From NCBI GenBank assembly GCA_003586115.2, contig QVOM02000057.1:3615110-3679109 (forward strand): DNA of 64,000 bases. The letters run 5' to 3'. Below are positions 44,301-50,409 of the stretch, piece after piece. The first letter of the stretch is position 1. Each line of letters begins with the position of its first letter. This DNA comes from Salvator merianae. Taxonomy: Eukaryota > Chordata > Lepidosauria > Squamata > Teiidae. The notes beneath the pieces were generated by a model. That model was not told the DNA's origin, did no database searches, and worked only from the letters and a program-made list of their open reading frames with translations. The translations under genes were made by a program, and so were the position numbers.

Positions 44301-45376
44301 CAGTCTGGCTTCTATTTCCTGACCTCCTTCCCTCCTTTCCCTCCAGGCAATGCCCAGAACACATTAGCCAAGCCAGCTGTGTGGCTCACCATTGCCCTCA
44401 CCACTGTCGTTTGCATCACGCCTGTGGTTGCGTTCCGTTTCCTCAAGCTAGACCTGAAGCCGGAGCTCTCGGATACGGTGAGTCGAGGCGATAGGTGGGA
44501 ATGGTAGCCAAAAGGAAGTGGTCCCGCCTGGTGTCCTTTCTTCCTCTCTTTCTCGGCAAGCCCGGGTCTCTGGTTCTGTTCCCACAACTGAAGGAACAAA
44601 CCTTGGCAGCCAGCAATAACCTGGCAACTCCAGATGTTTAGACTCCAAGTCTTACCAGCCCCAACCAGTCTATGCCAGCTTGGTGGTGGAGATGAAAAGG
44701 GTTCCTGCACCTTGAATAGCTGGATAGACGCAGGAATTCTGGGGCTTCTGCACTTTTTCCAGTTGCCATAGTTGCCACGGGTTGCTCCCGTTGCAGATGA
44801 TTTCAGGTTGCAGTACAGAAAGGAACCTTTTAGAACGCTTGAGTTCAAAAGCTTGCGGCCCACTTTCGAATTAAAGCTCTCCTCCTCTTAAACTGACCAC
44901 CAGCTTGACGACCTCTGAGGTCCCCTCCAGCTCTCTGATCCTACAGTCGAGGGCGGCGGCCCCGCCCCCCTTGAGGTTTCTCCCATCTGGAAGGCCGTGT
45001 TCCATTTGCCTGTCGTTGCTGACTTTCCTTTCCCGCCCGTCTCCCCCCACCCCCTCTCTCCGCGGCCACCCAGGTGCGCTACACCCAGCTGATACGCAAG
45101 AAGCAGAAGACCCAGCACCGCTGCATGGGGCGGGTGGGCCGCGTCGGCTCGCGGCGCTCGGGCTACGCCTTCTCCCACCAGGAGGGCTTCGGGGAGCTCA
45201 TCATGTCAGGCAAGAACATGCGGCTCAGCTCGCTGGCCCTCTCGACCTTCGGCGCCCGCCCCAGTGCCAGCTGGATCGAGACGCTGCGGAAGAAGAAGAA
45301 CAGTGCCGGCGGAGACAGCGCCAGCGTCGCCAGCAGCCCCGGCGTGGGGGGCCCCGACAAGACGCTGAAGGTGTGA
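20340..45376 (+). CDS. ATP8B2: Phospholipid flippase, P4-type ATPase ATP8B2 (27 coding exons, complete)
   Basis: The exons listed below join without frame shift or internal stop into 1193 residues from ATG 20340 (1211 from the alternative exon at 21172), the normal length for ATP8B2. P4-ATPases move phospholipids from the outer to the inner leaflet with a CDC50 partner; human ATP8B2 is reported to move phosphatidylcholine at the plasma membrane. Landmarks: N-terminal CAKKRPP then EEERR; DGET (169-172) in the actuator domain; PISL (339-342) in helix 4; DKTGTLT (392-398) with phospho-acceptor Asp392; KGAD (560-563) in the nucleotide domain; TGD (674-676); GDGAND (813-818); and the GYAFSH motif (1123-1128) of the autoinhibitory tail. 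All introns are GT-AG. ATP8B2 is chosen over ATP8B1/B4 by near-complete identity with the remembered human protein and by AQP10/IL6R synteny. Oddity: exon 3 is present twice (23239 and 23517). Only one copy is counted here. Confidence 0.96.
20940..21171 (+). promoter_or_regulatory. Possible alternative ATP8B2 promoter
   Basis: Upstream of the alternative first exon, an inverted CCAAT box (ATTGG, 20964-20968), a TGCGTGAC element and a GC box (GGGCGG, 20984-20989) lie within 30 bp, about 190 bp before ATG 21172. Local GC content is high. No TATA box. The start site is not determinable. Confidence 0.4.
21172..21256 (+). CDS. ATP8B2: ATP8B2 alternative first coding exon (long isoform)
   Basis: ATG 21172 (context TAACCATGA) opens [11 protein letters not shown], then [16 protein letters not shown]. 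Human ATP8B2 has a long isoform beginning [11 protein letters not shown], so the match at the N-terminus is direct. The exon ends GGT ACA G at 21256 before GTACAT, in phase 1, the same phase as the exon at 20370, so both splice to 22000 and give EEERR. The middle of the peptide has diverged. The donor is non-optimal (GTACAT). Confidence 0.8.
22000..22058 (+). CDS. ATP8B2: ATP8B2 coding exon 2 (59 bp), first common exon
   Basis: Acceptor CCTTTTCAG, donor GTGAGT. Encodes [20 protein letters not shown] (residues 11-30), the cytosolic N-terminus conserved in ATP8B proteins. Confidence 0.93.
22424..22555 (-). repeat. Degraded tRNA-derived SINE
   Basis: GTTTGCAGTTTTATAGGCAG, GTGGTTTGCCATTGCC, GGGGTTTGAACCCTCTGC and TTTCCAAGCAGC follow the SINE order on the + strand. 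It lies in ATP8B2 intron 2. Confidence 0.7.
22860..23201 (+). repeat. CR1/L2-like LINE 3' end with ATCA tail
   Basis: Contains AGAGCCTTCTTAGTGATGGC, CCCCAGGACTATAGAATAGC (the APRLWNS tail), TGGTGAAGACGCACTGC and CATTGGGTATAGGGCAGG, and ends in an (ATCA)n run that reaches the exon 3 duplication. Confidence 0.7.
23202..23479 (+). repeat. Tandem duplication, unit 1 (278 bp) carrying ATP8B2 exon 3
   Basis: Starts inside the (ATCA)n run and ends at GACGCCATGGC. It includes the acceptor, the 114-bp exon, the donor and 127 bp of downstream intron. Unit 2 (23480-23757) shows no difference at any base I compared. Confidence 0.97.
23239..23352 (+). CDS. ATP8B2: ATP8B2 coding exon 3, first copy (114 bp)
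   Basis: Acceptor CTCTTTGCAG, donor GTAGGT. Encodes [28 protein letters not shown] and [10 protein letters not shown] (residues 31-68): the amphipathic approach and first half of transmembrane helix 1. Phase 0 at both ends, so one copy, the other, or both can be included without a frame shift. Confidence 0.93.
23480..23757 (+). repeat. Tandem duplication, unit 2 (278 bp)
   Basis: Exact repeat of 23202-23479. The duplicated part of the intron runs into a degraded SINE, which continues only after unit 2. The ancestral order was therefore LINE tail - (ATCA)n - exon - SINE, and the inserted copy is the SINE-start/ATCA junction at 23479/23480. Confidence 0.97.
23517..23630 (+). CDS. ATP8B2: ATP8B2 coding exon 3, second identical copy
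   Basis: Same 114 bp, acceptor and donor as 23239-23352. Inclusion of both copies would insert 38 residues and duplicate the first half of helix 1, which would be expected to disturb membrane topology. Either mutually exclusive use (giving the same protein) or an assembly error fits a working gene. Confidence 0.8.
23735..23865 (-). repeat. Degraded tRNA-derived SINE
   Basis: GGTCGATTCTGGGAGACGCC, ATGCAGGTTTCTCAGCAAC, AAGTGATTTGCTATTATC and CAATTGAACGCGTGGCACTC follow the SINE layout. Its first part is also present in duplication unit 1. Confidence 0.6.
24284..24308. repeat. (TTTA)n microsatellite at a LINE/SINE-like tail
   Basis: TTATTTATTTATTTATT followed by CATATTTACATTTTTATCC, which resembles the start of a LINE 3' end in reverse orientation. 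Confidence 0.7.
24467..24505 (+). promoter_or_regulatory. G-quadruplex-prone run before ATP8B2 exon 4
   Basis: Repeated GGGGT units (at least six runs of three or more G, loops of 1-3 bases) on the coding strand, ending 46 bp before the exon 4 acceptor (24550-24551). Such runs form stable G-quadruplexes in RNA and can affect splicing. The effect here is inference. Confidence 0.7.
24552..24650 (+). CDS. ATP8B2: ATP8B2 coding exon 4 (99 bp)
   Basis: Acceptor CCCTGTCAG, donor GTGAGT. Encodes [28 protein letters not shown] and ATDDY (residues 69-101): the end of helix 1 and helix 2. Confidence 0.95.
25431..25591. repeat. Minisatellite, 23-bp unit, seven copies
   Basis: GAGCGTGCCTCCCTGTTCCG plus ACT repeats at 25431, 25454, 25477, 25500, 25523, 25546 and 25569, with one to four changes in some copies. 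It lies in ATP8B2 intron 4 and creates long false frames on the - strand. Confidence 0.95.
25875..25936 (+). CDS. ATP8B2: ATP8B2 coding exon 5 (62 bp)
   Basis: Acceptor CCTCCCAG, donor GTGAGT at 25937. Encodes [20 protein letters not shown] plus a split Val codon (residues 102-122), the start of the actuator domain. A second GT two bases earlier would break the frame. Confidence 0.93.
26314..26386 (+). CDS. ATP8B2: ATP8B2 coding exon 6 (73 bp)
   Basis: Acceptor GTGTCCCAAAG, donor GTGAGT. Encodes [20 protein letters not shown] then QFVA (to residue 146). VGDII(K/R) is a conserved actuator-domain strand. Confidence 0.94.
26420..26810. repeat. Possible non-autonomous DNA element in intron 6
   Basis: Contains hairpins TTCGCACTTGGAAGTAAGTGCGAA (about 26641-26664) and GTGGAGCACAATTTTTTGCTCCAC (about 26706-26729) and ends near GTGTGAACAGGCCC. 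No transposase frame. The class is unknown. Confidence 0.35.
27000..27070 (+). CDS. ATP8B2: ATP8B2 coding exon 7 (71 bp)
   Basis: Acceptor ATCTCCAG, donor GTGAGT. Encodes [20 protein letters not shown] then ELD plus split Gly (residues 147-170), leading into the DGET loop. Confidence 0.95.
27240..27605 (+). repeat. CR1/L2-like LINE 3' end
   Basis: Reads [31 protein letters not shown], then GCAGTGAAGATGCACCTATT, TTGTTGCAACCCGCCCTGAG, and ends in (AAAT)n. Near-identical wording is at 39320-39575. Confidence 0.8.
27752..27831 (+). CDS. ATP8B2: ATP8B2 coding exon 8 (80 bp), DGET motif
   Basis: Acceptor TCTGTCCCCAG, donor GTAAAC. Completes DGET (169-172), whose Glu drives dephosphorylation of the phospho-enzyme in P4-ATPases, then [16 protein letters not shown]. 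Confidence 0.95.
28063..28221 (+). CDS. ATP8B2: ATP8B2 coding exon 9 (159 bp)
   Basis: Acceptor GGGTTTAG, donor GTGTGT. Encodes [20 protein letters not shown] through [17 protein letters not shown] to VIFA (residues 197-250), the second half of the actuator domain. Confidence 0.95.
28585..28915. repeat. MITE-like block with two nested hairpins
   Basis: Starts GGGTGCCTCCAGATGGCAAG. One inverted repeat is AAAATACCAGGATGTTTAGC with GCTAACATCCAGGTATTTT (about 28737 and 28797). A second is 28861-28882 with 28891-28912 (22-bp arms, one mismatch). The start wording matches 61380 in IL6R intron 1, suggesting one element family. Confidence 0.55.
28913..29700 (+). other. ATP8B2 intron 9, AT-rich part
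   Basis: AT-rich DNA with no exon, ending in a (TTTA)n run at about 29656-29680. No other feature is recognised. Confidence 0.5.
29726..29814 (+). CDS. ATP8B2: ATP8B2 coding exon 10 (89 bp)
   Basis: Acceptor CTCTCCCAG, donor GTATAT (weak). Encodes [20 protein letters not shown] then [10 protein letters not shown] (residues 250-279), the linker into helix 3. Confidence 0.94.
30103..30420 (+). repeat. tRNA-derived SINE, head-to-tail dimer (+ strand)
   Basis: Unit 1 (30103-30256) and unit 2 (30257-30420). Each shows GCTGTAGCTCAGTGRTAGA-like A boxes, GGTTCAATCCCCGGCC or GTTCGATCGCCAGCC B boxes, and TGGCAAACCACTTCTGTATC. Only unit 2 carries the 3' end ATGACTCAGTGATACCC and AACAATAA tail. This is the clearest copy of the family. 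Confidence 0.88.
30925..31121 (+). CDS. ATP8B2: ATP8B2 coding exon 11 (197 bp), helices 3 and 4
   Basis: Acceptor CCCACGGCAG, donor GTATCT. Encodes [20 protein letters not shown], an extracellular loop, [20 protein letters not shown] and [11 protein letters not shown] (residues 280-345). PISL is the unwound helix 4 motif that lines the lipid path in P4-ATPases. Confidence 0.96.
31122..33290 (+). other. ATP8B2 intron 11, first part
   Basis: No exon. Notable for repeated GTTCCGAATGTTC/GGAAC palindromic words at 31910-32000 and again at 32200-32310, probably a degraded DNA-element or tandem block. The rest is unassigned. Confidence 0.45.
31195..31345. repeat. Solitary relative of the 37.5-38.0 kb inverted-repeat element
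   Basis: CCTCCCTTCTGCATGCTG, GGTATAAGGGAGGCCCCGCC and CTGCACTGGACGGATTCTGC recur in the arms of the element at 37512-38014. Here only one arm is present. Confidence 0.6.
33293..33735 (+). repeat. Long polypyrimidine (CTTC/CTTT)n tract, about 440 bp
   Basis: Almost unbroken C and T on the coding strand (CTTCCTTCC, CTTTCTTTC units), ending about 190 bp before exon 12. Such mirror-like tracts can form triplex (H-) DNA and are length-variable. The Leu/Phe/Ser-rich open frames across it are artefacts. Confidence 0.95.
33924..34132 (+). CDS. ATP8B2: ATP8B2 coding exon 12 (209 bp), phosphorylation site
   Basis: Acceptor TTTCGTGCAG, donor GTAAGC. Encodes [39 protein letters not shown] and [14 protein letters not shown] (residues 345-415). 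DKTGTLT holds Asp392, the residue phosphorylated by ATP. Confidence 0.97.
34365..34408 (+). CDS. ATP8B2: ATP8B2 coding exon 13 (44 bp)
   Basis: Acceptor TGCTGTAG, donor GTAGGA. Encodes [15 protein letters not shown] (residues 415-429), the entry to the nucleotide-binding domain. Confidence 0.92.
34685..34850 (+). CDS. ATP8B2: ATP8B2 coding exon 14 (166 bp)
   Basis: Acceptor CTGCCTCCAG, donor GTTCGT (weak). Encodes [40 protein letters not shown] and [10 protein letters not shown] (residues 430-485). Confidence 0.94.
34955..35160 (+). repeat. CATCTAGTCCAGCATCC-type repeat
   Basis: A tail piece (34955-34997) followed by AAGAACCTAAGAGGAGCCC, CCCATCTAGTCCAGTATCC and ATTGCTTCTGGGCAT. It lies in ATP8B2 intron 14. 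Confidence 0.8.
35479..35667 (+). CDS. ATP8B2: ATP8B2 coding exon 15 (189 bp)
   Basis: Acceptor CCTGTCGCAG, donor GTAAGA. Encodes [36 protein letters not shown] and [11 protein letters not shown] (residues 485-548). SPDEGALV and [10 protein letters not shown] are nucleotide-domain signatures of P4-ATPases. Confidence 0.96.
35695..35780 (+). repeat. CR1 3' terminus with ATTCTRTG octamers
   Basis: GGTTGGACTTGATGACCCTG, GAGGTTCCTTCCAATTCTA and then ATTCTATG/ATTCTGTG repeats: the classic CR1 3' end. Confidence 0.85.
35860..36330. repeat. Unclassified repeat-like block in intron 15
   Basis: No coding match. TCACACGAGTGTGAGTCTGA and CAATAAAGCAGGAATCACAC near the end look like element termini. Weak evidence only. 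Confidence 0.25.
36587..36702 (+). CDS. ATP8B2: ATP8B2 coding exon 16 (116 bp)
   Basis: Acceptor CTCGAAG (pyrimidine-rich upstream), donor GTGAGT. Encodes [20 protein letters not shown] through TTDHLN (residues 548-586). KGAD contributes the ATP-binding Lys560. Confidence 0.95.
37323..37487 (+). CDS. ATP8B2: ATP8B2 coding exon 17 (165 bp)
   Basis: Acceptor TTCCTCCCAG, donor GTAGGT. Encodes [20 protein letters not shown], the [19 protein letters not shown] helix and YEEVENDMV (residues 587-641). Confidence 0.95.
37512..38014. mobile_element. Foldback-type inverted repeat, about 500 bp
   Basis: The left arm (about 37512-37740) and right arm (about 37771-38014) are reverse complements over nearly their full length, with small gaps. 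Matching words: CTTCTGCATGCTGGT with ACCAGCATGCGGAAG; AGGGGGTGTGGTCTAA with TTAGACCACACCCCCT; CTTCAGAAATATTG with CAATATTTCTGAAG; GGCTGGTATAGTGGTCC with GGACCACTATACCAGCC; and ATTCTGCGCTGG with CCAGTGCAAAAT. Spacer about 30 bp. No protein frame. It lies in ATP8B2 intron 17. Could be a composite of two inverted MITEs. Confidence 0.85.
38377..38488 (+). CDS. ATP8B2: ATP8B2 coding exon 18 (112 bp)
   Basis: Acceptor TTTCCTCAG, donor GTGACG. Encodes [20 protein letters not shown] and [14 protein letters not shown] (residues 642-679). TGD is the conserved P-domain motif. Confidence 0.96.
38952..39057 (+). CDS. ATP8B2: ATP8B2 coding exon 19 (106 bp)
   Basis: Acceptor CCTGCCTCAG, donor GTGAGT. Encodes [20 protein letters not shown] and [15 protein letters not shown] (residues 679-714). 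Confidence 0.95.
39320..39575 (+). repeat. CR1/L2-like LINE 3' end
   Basis: CCCCCAGACTGTGGAAGGCT, AGCTGTGAAGACGCACC, TTGTTGTAACTTGTCTTGGG and an (AAAT)n end, matching 27240-27605. It lies in ATP8B2 intron 19. Confidence 0.8.
39933..40077 (+). CDS. ATP8B2: ATP8B2 coding exon 20 (145 bp)
   Basis: Acceptor CCTTTGGCAG, donor GTAAGG. Encodes [34 protein letters not shown] and INGHSL (residues 714-762). Confidence 0.95.
40110..40212 (+). repeat. CATCTAGTCCAGCATCC-type repeat, head part
   Basis: GAACATCAGAGGAGCCCTGC, CCAGCATCCCGTCTCACC and TTCTGGGCATCTCAAGCA. Directly followed by a LINE tail. Confidence 0.85.
40235..40485 (+). repeat. CR1/L2-like LINE 3' end
   Basis: CTTAGTGGTGGCCCCGGG, GTTAACCGCTCTGAGACTGC, GGTGGCATATAAATTAAAG and an AATAAATAA end. 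A variant of the family at 27240. Confidence 0.7.
40552..40640 (+). repeat. Second tRNA-derived SINE family
   Basis: GCAGCATAGTGTAATGGTTA followed by GAGTGTTTGACCAGGGC: a tRNA-like head (A box TAGTGTAATGGTTAGAG) as in common squamate SINEs. Confidence 0.6.
40675..40742 (-). repeat. CR1 3' terminus
   Basis: TCATAGAATCATAGACAACC and GGAGGTCATCCAGCCCAACC are the reverse complement of the standard CR1 end. It lies only 20 bp before exon 21 and overlaps its polypyrimidine/branch region. Confidence 0.8.
40762..40945 (+). CDS. ATP8B2: ATP8B2 coding exon 21 (184 bp), GDGAND hinge
   Basis: Acceptor CTGCCCTTGCAG, donor GTGAGT. Encodes [40 protein letters not shown] and [14 protein letters not shown] (residues 763-824). 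GDGAND binds the catalytic Mg ion. Confidence 0.97.
41107..41447 (-). repeat. CATCTAGTCCAGCATCC-type repeat, two copies in tandem
   Basis: A partial copy (41107-41205) joined to a longer copy (41206-41447), the same arrangement as at 15489-15885. It lies in ATP8B2 intron 21. Confidence 0.85.
41640..41863 (+). CDS. ATP8B2: ATP8B2 coding exon 22 (224 bp)
   Basis: Acceptor GTCCCGGCAG, donor GTGATT. Encodes [40 protein letters not shown] and [20 protein letters not shown] (residues 824-898): the end of the P-domain and helix 5. Confidence 0.97.
42092..42175 (+). CDS. ATP8B2: ATP8B2 coding exon 23 (84 bp)
   Basis: Acceptor TCTCTCCCAAG, donor GTCAGT. Encodes [20 protein letters not shown] then LAMGVFDQ (residues 899-926), helix 6. 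Confidence 0.96.
42733..42963 (+). CDS. ATP8B2: ATP8B2 coding exon 24 (231 bp)
   Basis: Acceptor ACTCCTGCAG, donor GTATCG. Encodes [20 protein letters not shown], the [20 protein letters not shown] helix, and [17 protein letters not shown] (residues 927-1003). Slightly shorter in the extracellular loop ([11 protein letters not shown]) than I recall for human. Confidence 0.96.
43605..43743 (+). CDS. ATP8B2: ATP8B2 coding exon 25 (139 bp)
   Basis: Acceptor after a run of 18 T then CAACAG, donor GTGAGT. Encodes [36 protein letters not shown] and PNQFRFV (residues 1004-1050). Confidence 0.95.
43860..44275. repeat. Minisatellite, 75-bp unit, four to five copies
   Basis: The word GCATTATGGG recurs at 44031, 44106, 44181 and 44256 (75-bp steps), with weaker copies at about 43960 and 43863. 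Units contain GGCAAGGATTATGGGAAG. Because 75 is a multiple of three, a repetitive open frame (HGHGQGLWE units) appears; it is not a gene. It lies in ATP8B2 intron 25. Confidence 0.93.
44347..44477 (+). CDS. ATP8B2: ATP8B2 coding exon 26 (131 bp)
   Basis: Acceptor TTTCCCTCCAG, donor GTGAGT. Encodes [33 protein letters not shown] and KPELSDT (residues 1050-1093), the last transmembrane helix. Confidence 0.95.
44900..44945 (+). repeat. CR1 3' terminus fragment
   Basis: TTGACGACCTCTGAGGTCCC and TCCAGCTCTCTGATCCTA match the end of CR1. Short. Confidence 0.55.
45074..45376 (+). CDS. ATP8B2: ATP8B2 terminal coding exon 27 (303 bp)
   Basis: Acceptor GGCCACCCAG. Encodes [40 protein letters not shown], then a Ser/Ala-rich tail ending KTLKV and TGA 45374-45376 (residues 1094-1193). 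GYAFSH is the conserved C-terminal motif through which P4-ATPases are autoinhibited. Confidence 0.96.
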   Translation: MRYTQLIRKKQKTQHRCMGRVGRVGSRRSGYAFSHQEGFGELIMSGKNMRLSSLALSTFGARPSASWIETLRKKKNSAGGDSASVASSPGVGGPDKTLKV

Positions 45377-48300
45377 GGAAGCCCCAGGACGGTCCTTGGA
45401 GAGGGACCCACGCAGGAAGGATAGCCTTGCCACCTCAGGGGGAAATGGGGCCACCCGCAGGCCAGGAGAAGGCCCCGCCCCCCACCATTTGCTGGGGGGA
45501 AGCCAGACCTCCTGGAAAAACCTGCCAACGCAGGTCCGAGGCCTCAGCTGTTGCCATATAACCAAAAAAAACACCACCCCACCCCAAAAAACAACACACA
45601 CACACACCCCACGTCTCTCTCTGGTTCCCGCGTGTGGCGGCACTCGCTGGCCGGCGGGGTCGGACCGGGAAGGCATAACCTCGTGCACCGTCACGCGGAC
45701 CCTGATCGACCACACTGCGATAGCCCTGAACTGTGGTGCAAAGGGGTTCTTTCAGAAAAGGAAAAAAAGAGACCCACAAAAATATCTGCCCACCTTAGCA
45801 GCGTGGCGTCTTAAAATCCTACCCCCCCCCAAAAAAACGCACACAAATGTATCCAGTTAGAGGTACAAGAAGTCAGGGTGCCTAAATACATTTCAGGATG
45901 GCGTCTGGCAGGAAGACGACAGCAACAAAATGGGGAGGGGGTCCTCAAGGCCCCGCCCCGCTTATCATCTACACGTGTCTTTTTTTAAAAAAAATTACAT
46001 ATATATATATAGATATATAGATATATATATAAAGATATATATATATATATATATAGAAAGAACAATCCAAGTTTACAAACGGAAGGAAACAAACTTTTTA
46101 CGATTCTTCGTTGGCATCAGAGGTATTTGCTGGGGTGCCCCTCGGGCACCCCGAGACGAAGAAAGGACTGTGGCCGAAACAGCATGGTTTTTTTTGGAAG
46201 ATTTTGGCGGCTGTGGCAGGATCCGCCCGCCACGCCCAGGCAGAATCTGGCATCCGATGCTTCGAACGAAGACGCCGCTCGCTTGTCGTGAGACCCCCCG
46301 CAGTTGGGCGTGTGGATCTCGGATCCGTGGAGCCGGATGGGGTGGACAGGTTGGTGATGGTAGTGGGTTTGGAAAGGAAAACGGACTCACAGGTCTTCAA
46401 GGGGTCTGACGCTCCTCGTAAGCCCCACAGGCCTCTTTTTTGCCTCAGCTGGTTTGAAGGGTTTTTTTTATTATTATTTTTATATGAGATTAGACTTCAG
46501 CCAGCAAGGAACTCCGTCCCTGGTTATCTTCCCATGCCCCGTTTTGGCTTCTCTCTCCTCCAAGCGTCGCTGCCGATTTGGCGAAATATTGGTACCCTGG
46601 GGGCGAAACTGGGACCTCCCTGTCCTTTGCAGCAGGATTACTGAGACAGGGAAAGTGTTAGGCTTAAGAATATCCTTGGCAAAGGGAGAGAAATCGCTTT
46701 GGCACTTGGGAGTGGCAACTTTAGGTGGAGGAGCCTAATATTTCCCCCCCCCAAAAAAAAAGAAAAAAAAAGTTGTTAAAAAACCTGCAGTGCTGGCCAG
46801 CTAAAGTTTGGGAAGGGCTTCTCTTGTGGGGAGCAACTCCTGTCAGACCTGAACGGTCAGAGTTCTAAGTTGCAAGCAAAGAAGTTTTGTTTGGTTAACC
46901 GTTCTGCGTCCTGGGCTCTTCGCTTGCAAGCATCTCACTTCACCTTAGGCTAAGGGAAGGAAGCATTTTGTGCCGCTGGCTTCCTGAGGGACACGGGCCC
47001 AGGAGCAGAAGTGGGTGGACCAAAATGCAGCGTGCCTGTTTGTTCCGGAGGCTGTGTCCCGGCACGCAAAACCTTGGGCTTTGCACATCCAGGCTCTGAT
47101 TTATCACTCTCCATTTCCCGCCAGATAAGGAAGAGGTATTGCCACATTTCAAGGCCAGGTTGCAGCCGGAGGAAGCCGCAGAGTCAGGCCAGCAAGGGAC
47201 GTGGCCCACGGAGAGTCTGGTGGCCACATTTGGCCAGCTTTTCCAACCCCCCACCCCGAGGTTTCTCACCTCTTCCTTGCGTCTCTCCACATGTTCTCAG
47301 CTGGTGCTCTGTGGCTTGCTCAGGCTGGGTTGATCGGCGGACGGCCCTCCCTTTCGACAAACCAAGCAACAGCGGCCGTGTCTCTCGAACCACCTTTCCT
47401 TGGCTCTCCCGGCCCAACATCTTTGGTCTGGGATCAGCCAATTTTTCCCAGAGTCTGGACTGGTACGATGGATATTCCGATGCTTGGCTGGCTGGCTGGT
47501 TGGCTGCCGGATGCTGCACACTGGTTGTGCCACAGCGTTGGCCGGTACATTTCCCTGCAACCACCATCACCACCCCAGTCAATTTTCGGATGACTTCTCA
47601 TTCCAAGGCTCAAACAGTTGCCTGCTGCCTCAGGACCAAGGCTTGGTGGGGGGGGGGAGGGAAGGCTAGCTGGTTTCATGCAGTCTAAGCTTTGCCCACC
47701 GGCTTTTGCCGCTCGTTAATATTGGCCCATCATTAATCGTTTCTTGTTTAGTCCACTCTGGGCCGTACCAGCTGTATTTCCCCCCCTGGAGCATTGTGGG
47801 TAATGAGTGGAAAAGTGGTTAGACTCTACTAGCCTGCTGTCCAGCCAGTTTTGCTTGGCATGCAGTTTTTGCAGCACAAACCCCACAAAACCCGTCTTAA
47901 AACCGGCAGCTTCGCCAAAAATCTTCCTCGTGCTTTTTTCCATCGGTCTCAGCCAGCGGGGCCCAATGGTCAGGGATGCTGGGAGTTAGCAACATCTGGA
48001 GAGGGGGCCAGACTGGATGCCCTTAAGGGGTGCCAGCCAGTTCCCTGCACCCACATTCCATCCCCTGAAATGCTTTGATTCGCGCGGCTTGCAGATTTCT
48101 CCATTCCGCTCTGGCCAACTTGCTGCCAGTGGCACCTCAAATTCTGAGGCCGCTCTGCGGCGGGTCAGAGTAAGGAAAAGTTAGCGGAAGCTCAGATTTC
48201 TCTGCTTCTCAGCACCCTTGAAAAGCAAAGGAAACAAAAAAGTCCCCCTTGTTTTGCTGGGCAAACGTGGACTGACTCTGTGGATTTTGTCAGACATCGC

Positions 48301-48655
48301 GGAAGGCCGGGAGGTTGCCCACGTGGCGCAGATACCAATTATTTGGAGCGATACACTCCACGGAGGAGCTGGAGCCCACATCCTCCCCGAAGTTCACTTC
48401 GATACCAAAGAGGAACAGTTTGTGTTTTCTTTTTCCTGGGGGGGGGGGGGCGGGAAGGGGTGTGCGCGCGTGTGTTTGTTTCAGTTCGCTGCGGACTGCC
48501 TTCTATTTTTGGGTGCAAGGCGAGAGAAAAGCTGTATTACAGAGCAACCGTGCCGGGCAGGGACTGAAGAACATTCCGTATAATTTATTACACATTTCTA
48601 TACTTGGCAGAAATTGTATCATTTTATGGGTATAAAAGAGAAATTGCATTTTCTT
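45377..48655 (+). other. ATP8B2: ATP8B2 3' UTR (probable extent)
   Basis: No exon of another gene is seen after the stop codon. The sequence contains a (CA)n run (about 45593-45607) and a TA-rich microsatellite. The end is proposed at about 48655 because TATAAA (48631-48636) lies about 20 bases before an A-run. No AATAAA is seen there, so the end is uncertain. Confidence 0.5.
45988..46056. repeat. (TA)n/(GATATA)n microsatellite in ATP8B2 3' UTR
   Basis: ATATATATATATAGATATAT repeats, interrupted by AAAG. Prone to hairpins and length change. Confidence 0.95.
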
Positions 48656-48889
48656 AAAAAAAAAAAAAAAGAAGAAGAAAAAGAAGAAAAAGAAGAAGAA
48701 AGTCTTTATATTCCATGGTCAAATATAAGTGGGTGGGTGGGTTAACGCCACAGAAGATCAGCTATTGTATTATTTTTGCTCCGGCGTTTCTATCTTGCCT
48801 TCTTTTTTTTCTTTTTTTCAAAAAGTGAATGTTATTCCCTTTCATTTTATCTTCACAACAAGAAGCAGCTGTATCTGGGAGCCCACAAG

Positions 48890-49250
48890 CTGGACATAAG
48901 CACAACTTGCTCTATTCAGGGTCTTCCAGCAGCCTTCAGGTACATAATACCCTCTATACCGAAGGTAGCCAACTAACCATAATCCTCTCTTCCATAAATT
49001 TGTCCAAACCTATTTTCGAAGCTTCCCAGGATGGTTGCCCACATCACCTCTCATGACAGCAGACATCATCATTTGGCCGTCCTGACTGCCCTAAGGTCCA
49101 GCTTTTTTTGGTATGAATCCTTGTCCTACACCATGCGTAATTTTATACATCTATATCATGCCCCCCTATCACTCAACCTCCATTCTAAACTAAAAAGCCC
49201 CAAATGTTGCAGCCTTTCCTCACCGACTCTGGGAAATGGTCAGCATTGCA
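48890..49250 (+). repeat. CR1/L2-like LINE 3' fragment
   Basis: CAAACCTATTTTCGAAGCTT, ATCTATATCATGCCCCCC and CATTCTAAACTAAAAAGCCC match the family of 1855-2700. Confidence 0.7.
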
Positions 49251-50409
49251 AAGCGCATCCTCTGCTGCTAAAAGAAGGGAGAGGTTGGTTTCTGTGTCTC
49301 AGTGGATGCAACTGACTCAATGAAATCCAGATTTCTGTTGGCAGCCTCCACTCAGAAGCTCCCACACAGAGCAAATGGAAGAAGCTGCATTTATAGTGTA
49401 ACCGCACAAACGCAAAATTTGCTGCTGCACTGCTGGTACTTTGGAAGGTTTGAATGGGTGGGATTTTCCATGTTTTCACTCTAAAATAAGTGCTGCAGGT
49501 AAGTCCTCACCTTTGGCGGTGTAGTGGCATGGGAGAAGAGAAAGAAGAGATCACTATCAGGATGTTTTCTTTTGATCAGGGTGGTTTCTTCTGATCTGCG
49601 CCTAAAGCACTTTTGTGATGCCATTTCAGGACTGCAGATCCTGCCAGTGATTTTCAAACTGGTCCTCCAGATGTTCCTGAACAATGCCCCCCACTCTCGC
49701 CATTCAGTATCAGCCCAACTGGGGATTGTTCAGTAACATCTGGAAAGCCACGACATGAAAACCACTGGTTTAAACCACCAGCGGCTGATAGATCGGGGCA
49801 ACTGGATAGGGGTGAAAGTCCAAGCAGAAATCTTCAACAGAGCAAAGTATGTCTCGGAAACAGGATGCTATTAATGGGCACCTTGCCTTGTTCATTGTCA
49901 CCACCACCCCTGCGGTCGCGAGTTGCGAACCACTCGTGCTGCAAGCAGCTACTACCTTGCTACATTTTGCAATAGATGGAGTAACTCGTGTTGGCATCTA
50001 AAGGTGCATCTGCGCAGCTGGCCAGACCAGTTCAGTTCAGGGAGTGACATTTCTGAGTGGTGCCCCTGAGCCCAGAATGGTCTTATCCTGCCTTCTTCAA
50101 CTGTGGCTCTCCAGATGTGGTTGGCTGAACTTCGATCCCCACACTTCCTCATTAGCTGTTTCTGATGCATTTATTCATGGCATTTATCTTCCCAGCTTTC
50201 TTCTGAAGAAGTCAGGGTGGCACATGTTATTCTCTATTATAGCCTCACAACAACCTAGTCTGACAAGCTGTCTGGGAGACAGGAGTTGTAGCTCAGCAAC
50301 ACCCAGAGGGTCACAGTTACATCACCCTGTTTTAATCCTAGAGGGGCCAATATGTGGTCCATTGGTTGTTGCTGACCTACAGGTCCCATGACCCTAAAAA
50401 CTACGGTCA

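Noticed and set aside
43932..44507. 191-codon open frame with periodic peptide
   Set aside because: Produced by the 75-bp minisatellite, which keeps the frame; only its end overlaps the true exon 26 in the right frame.
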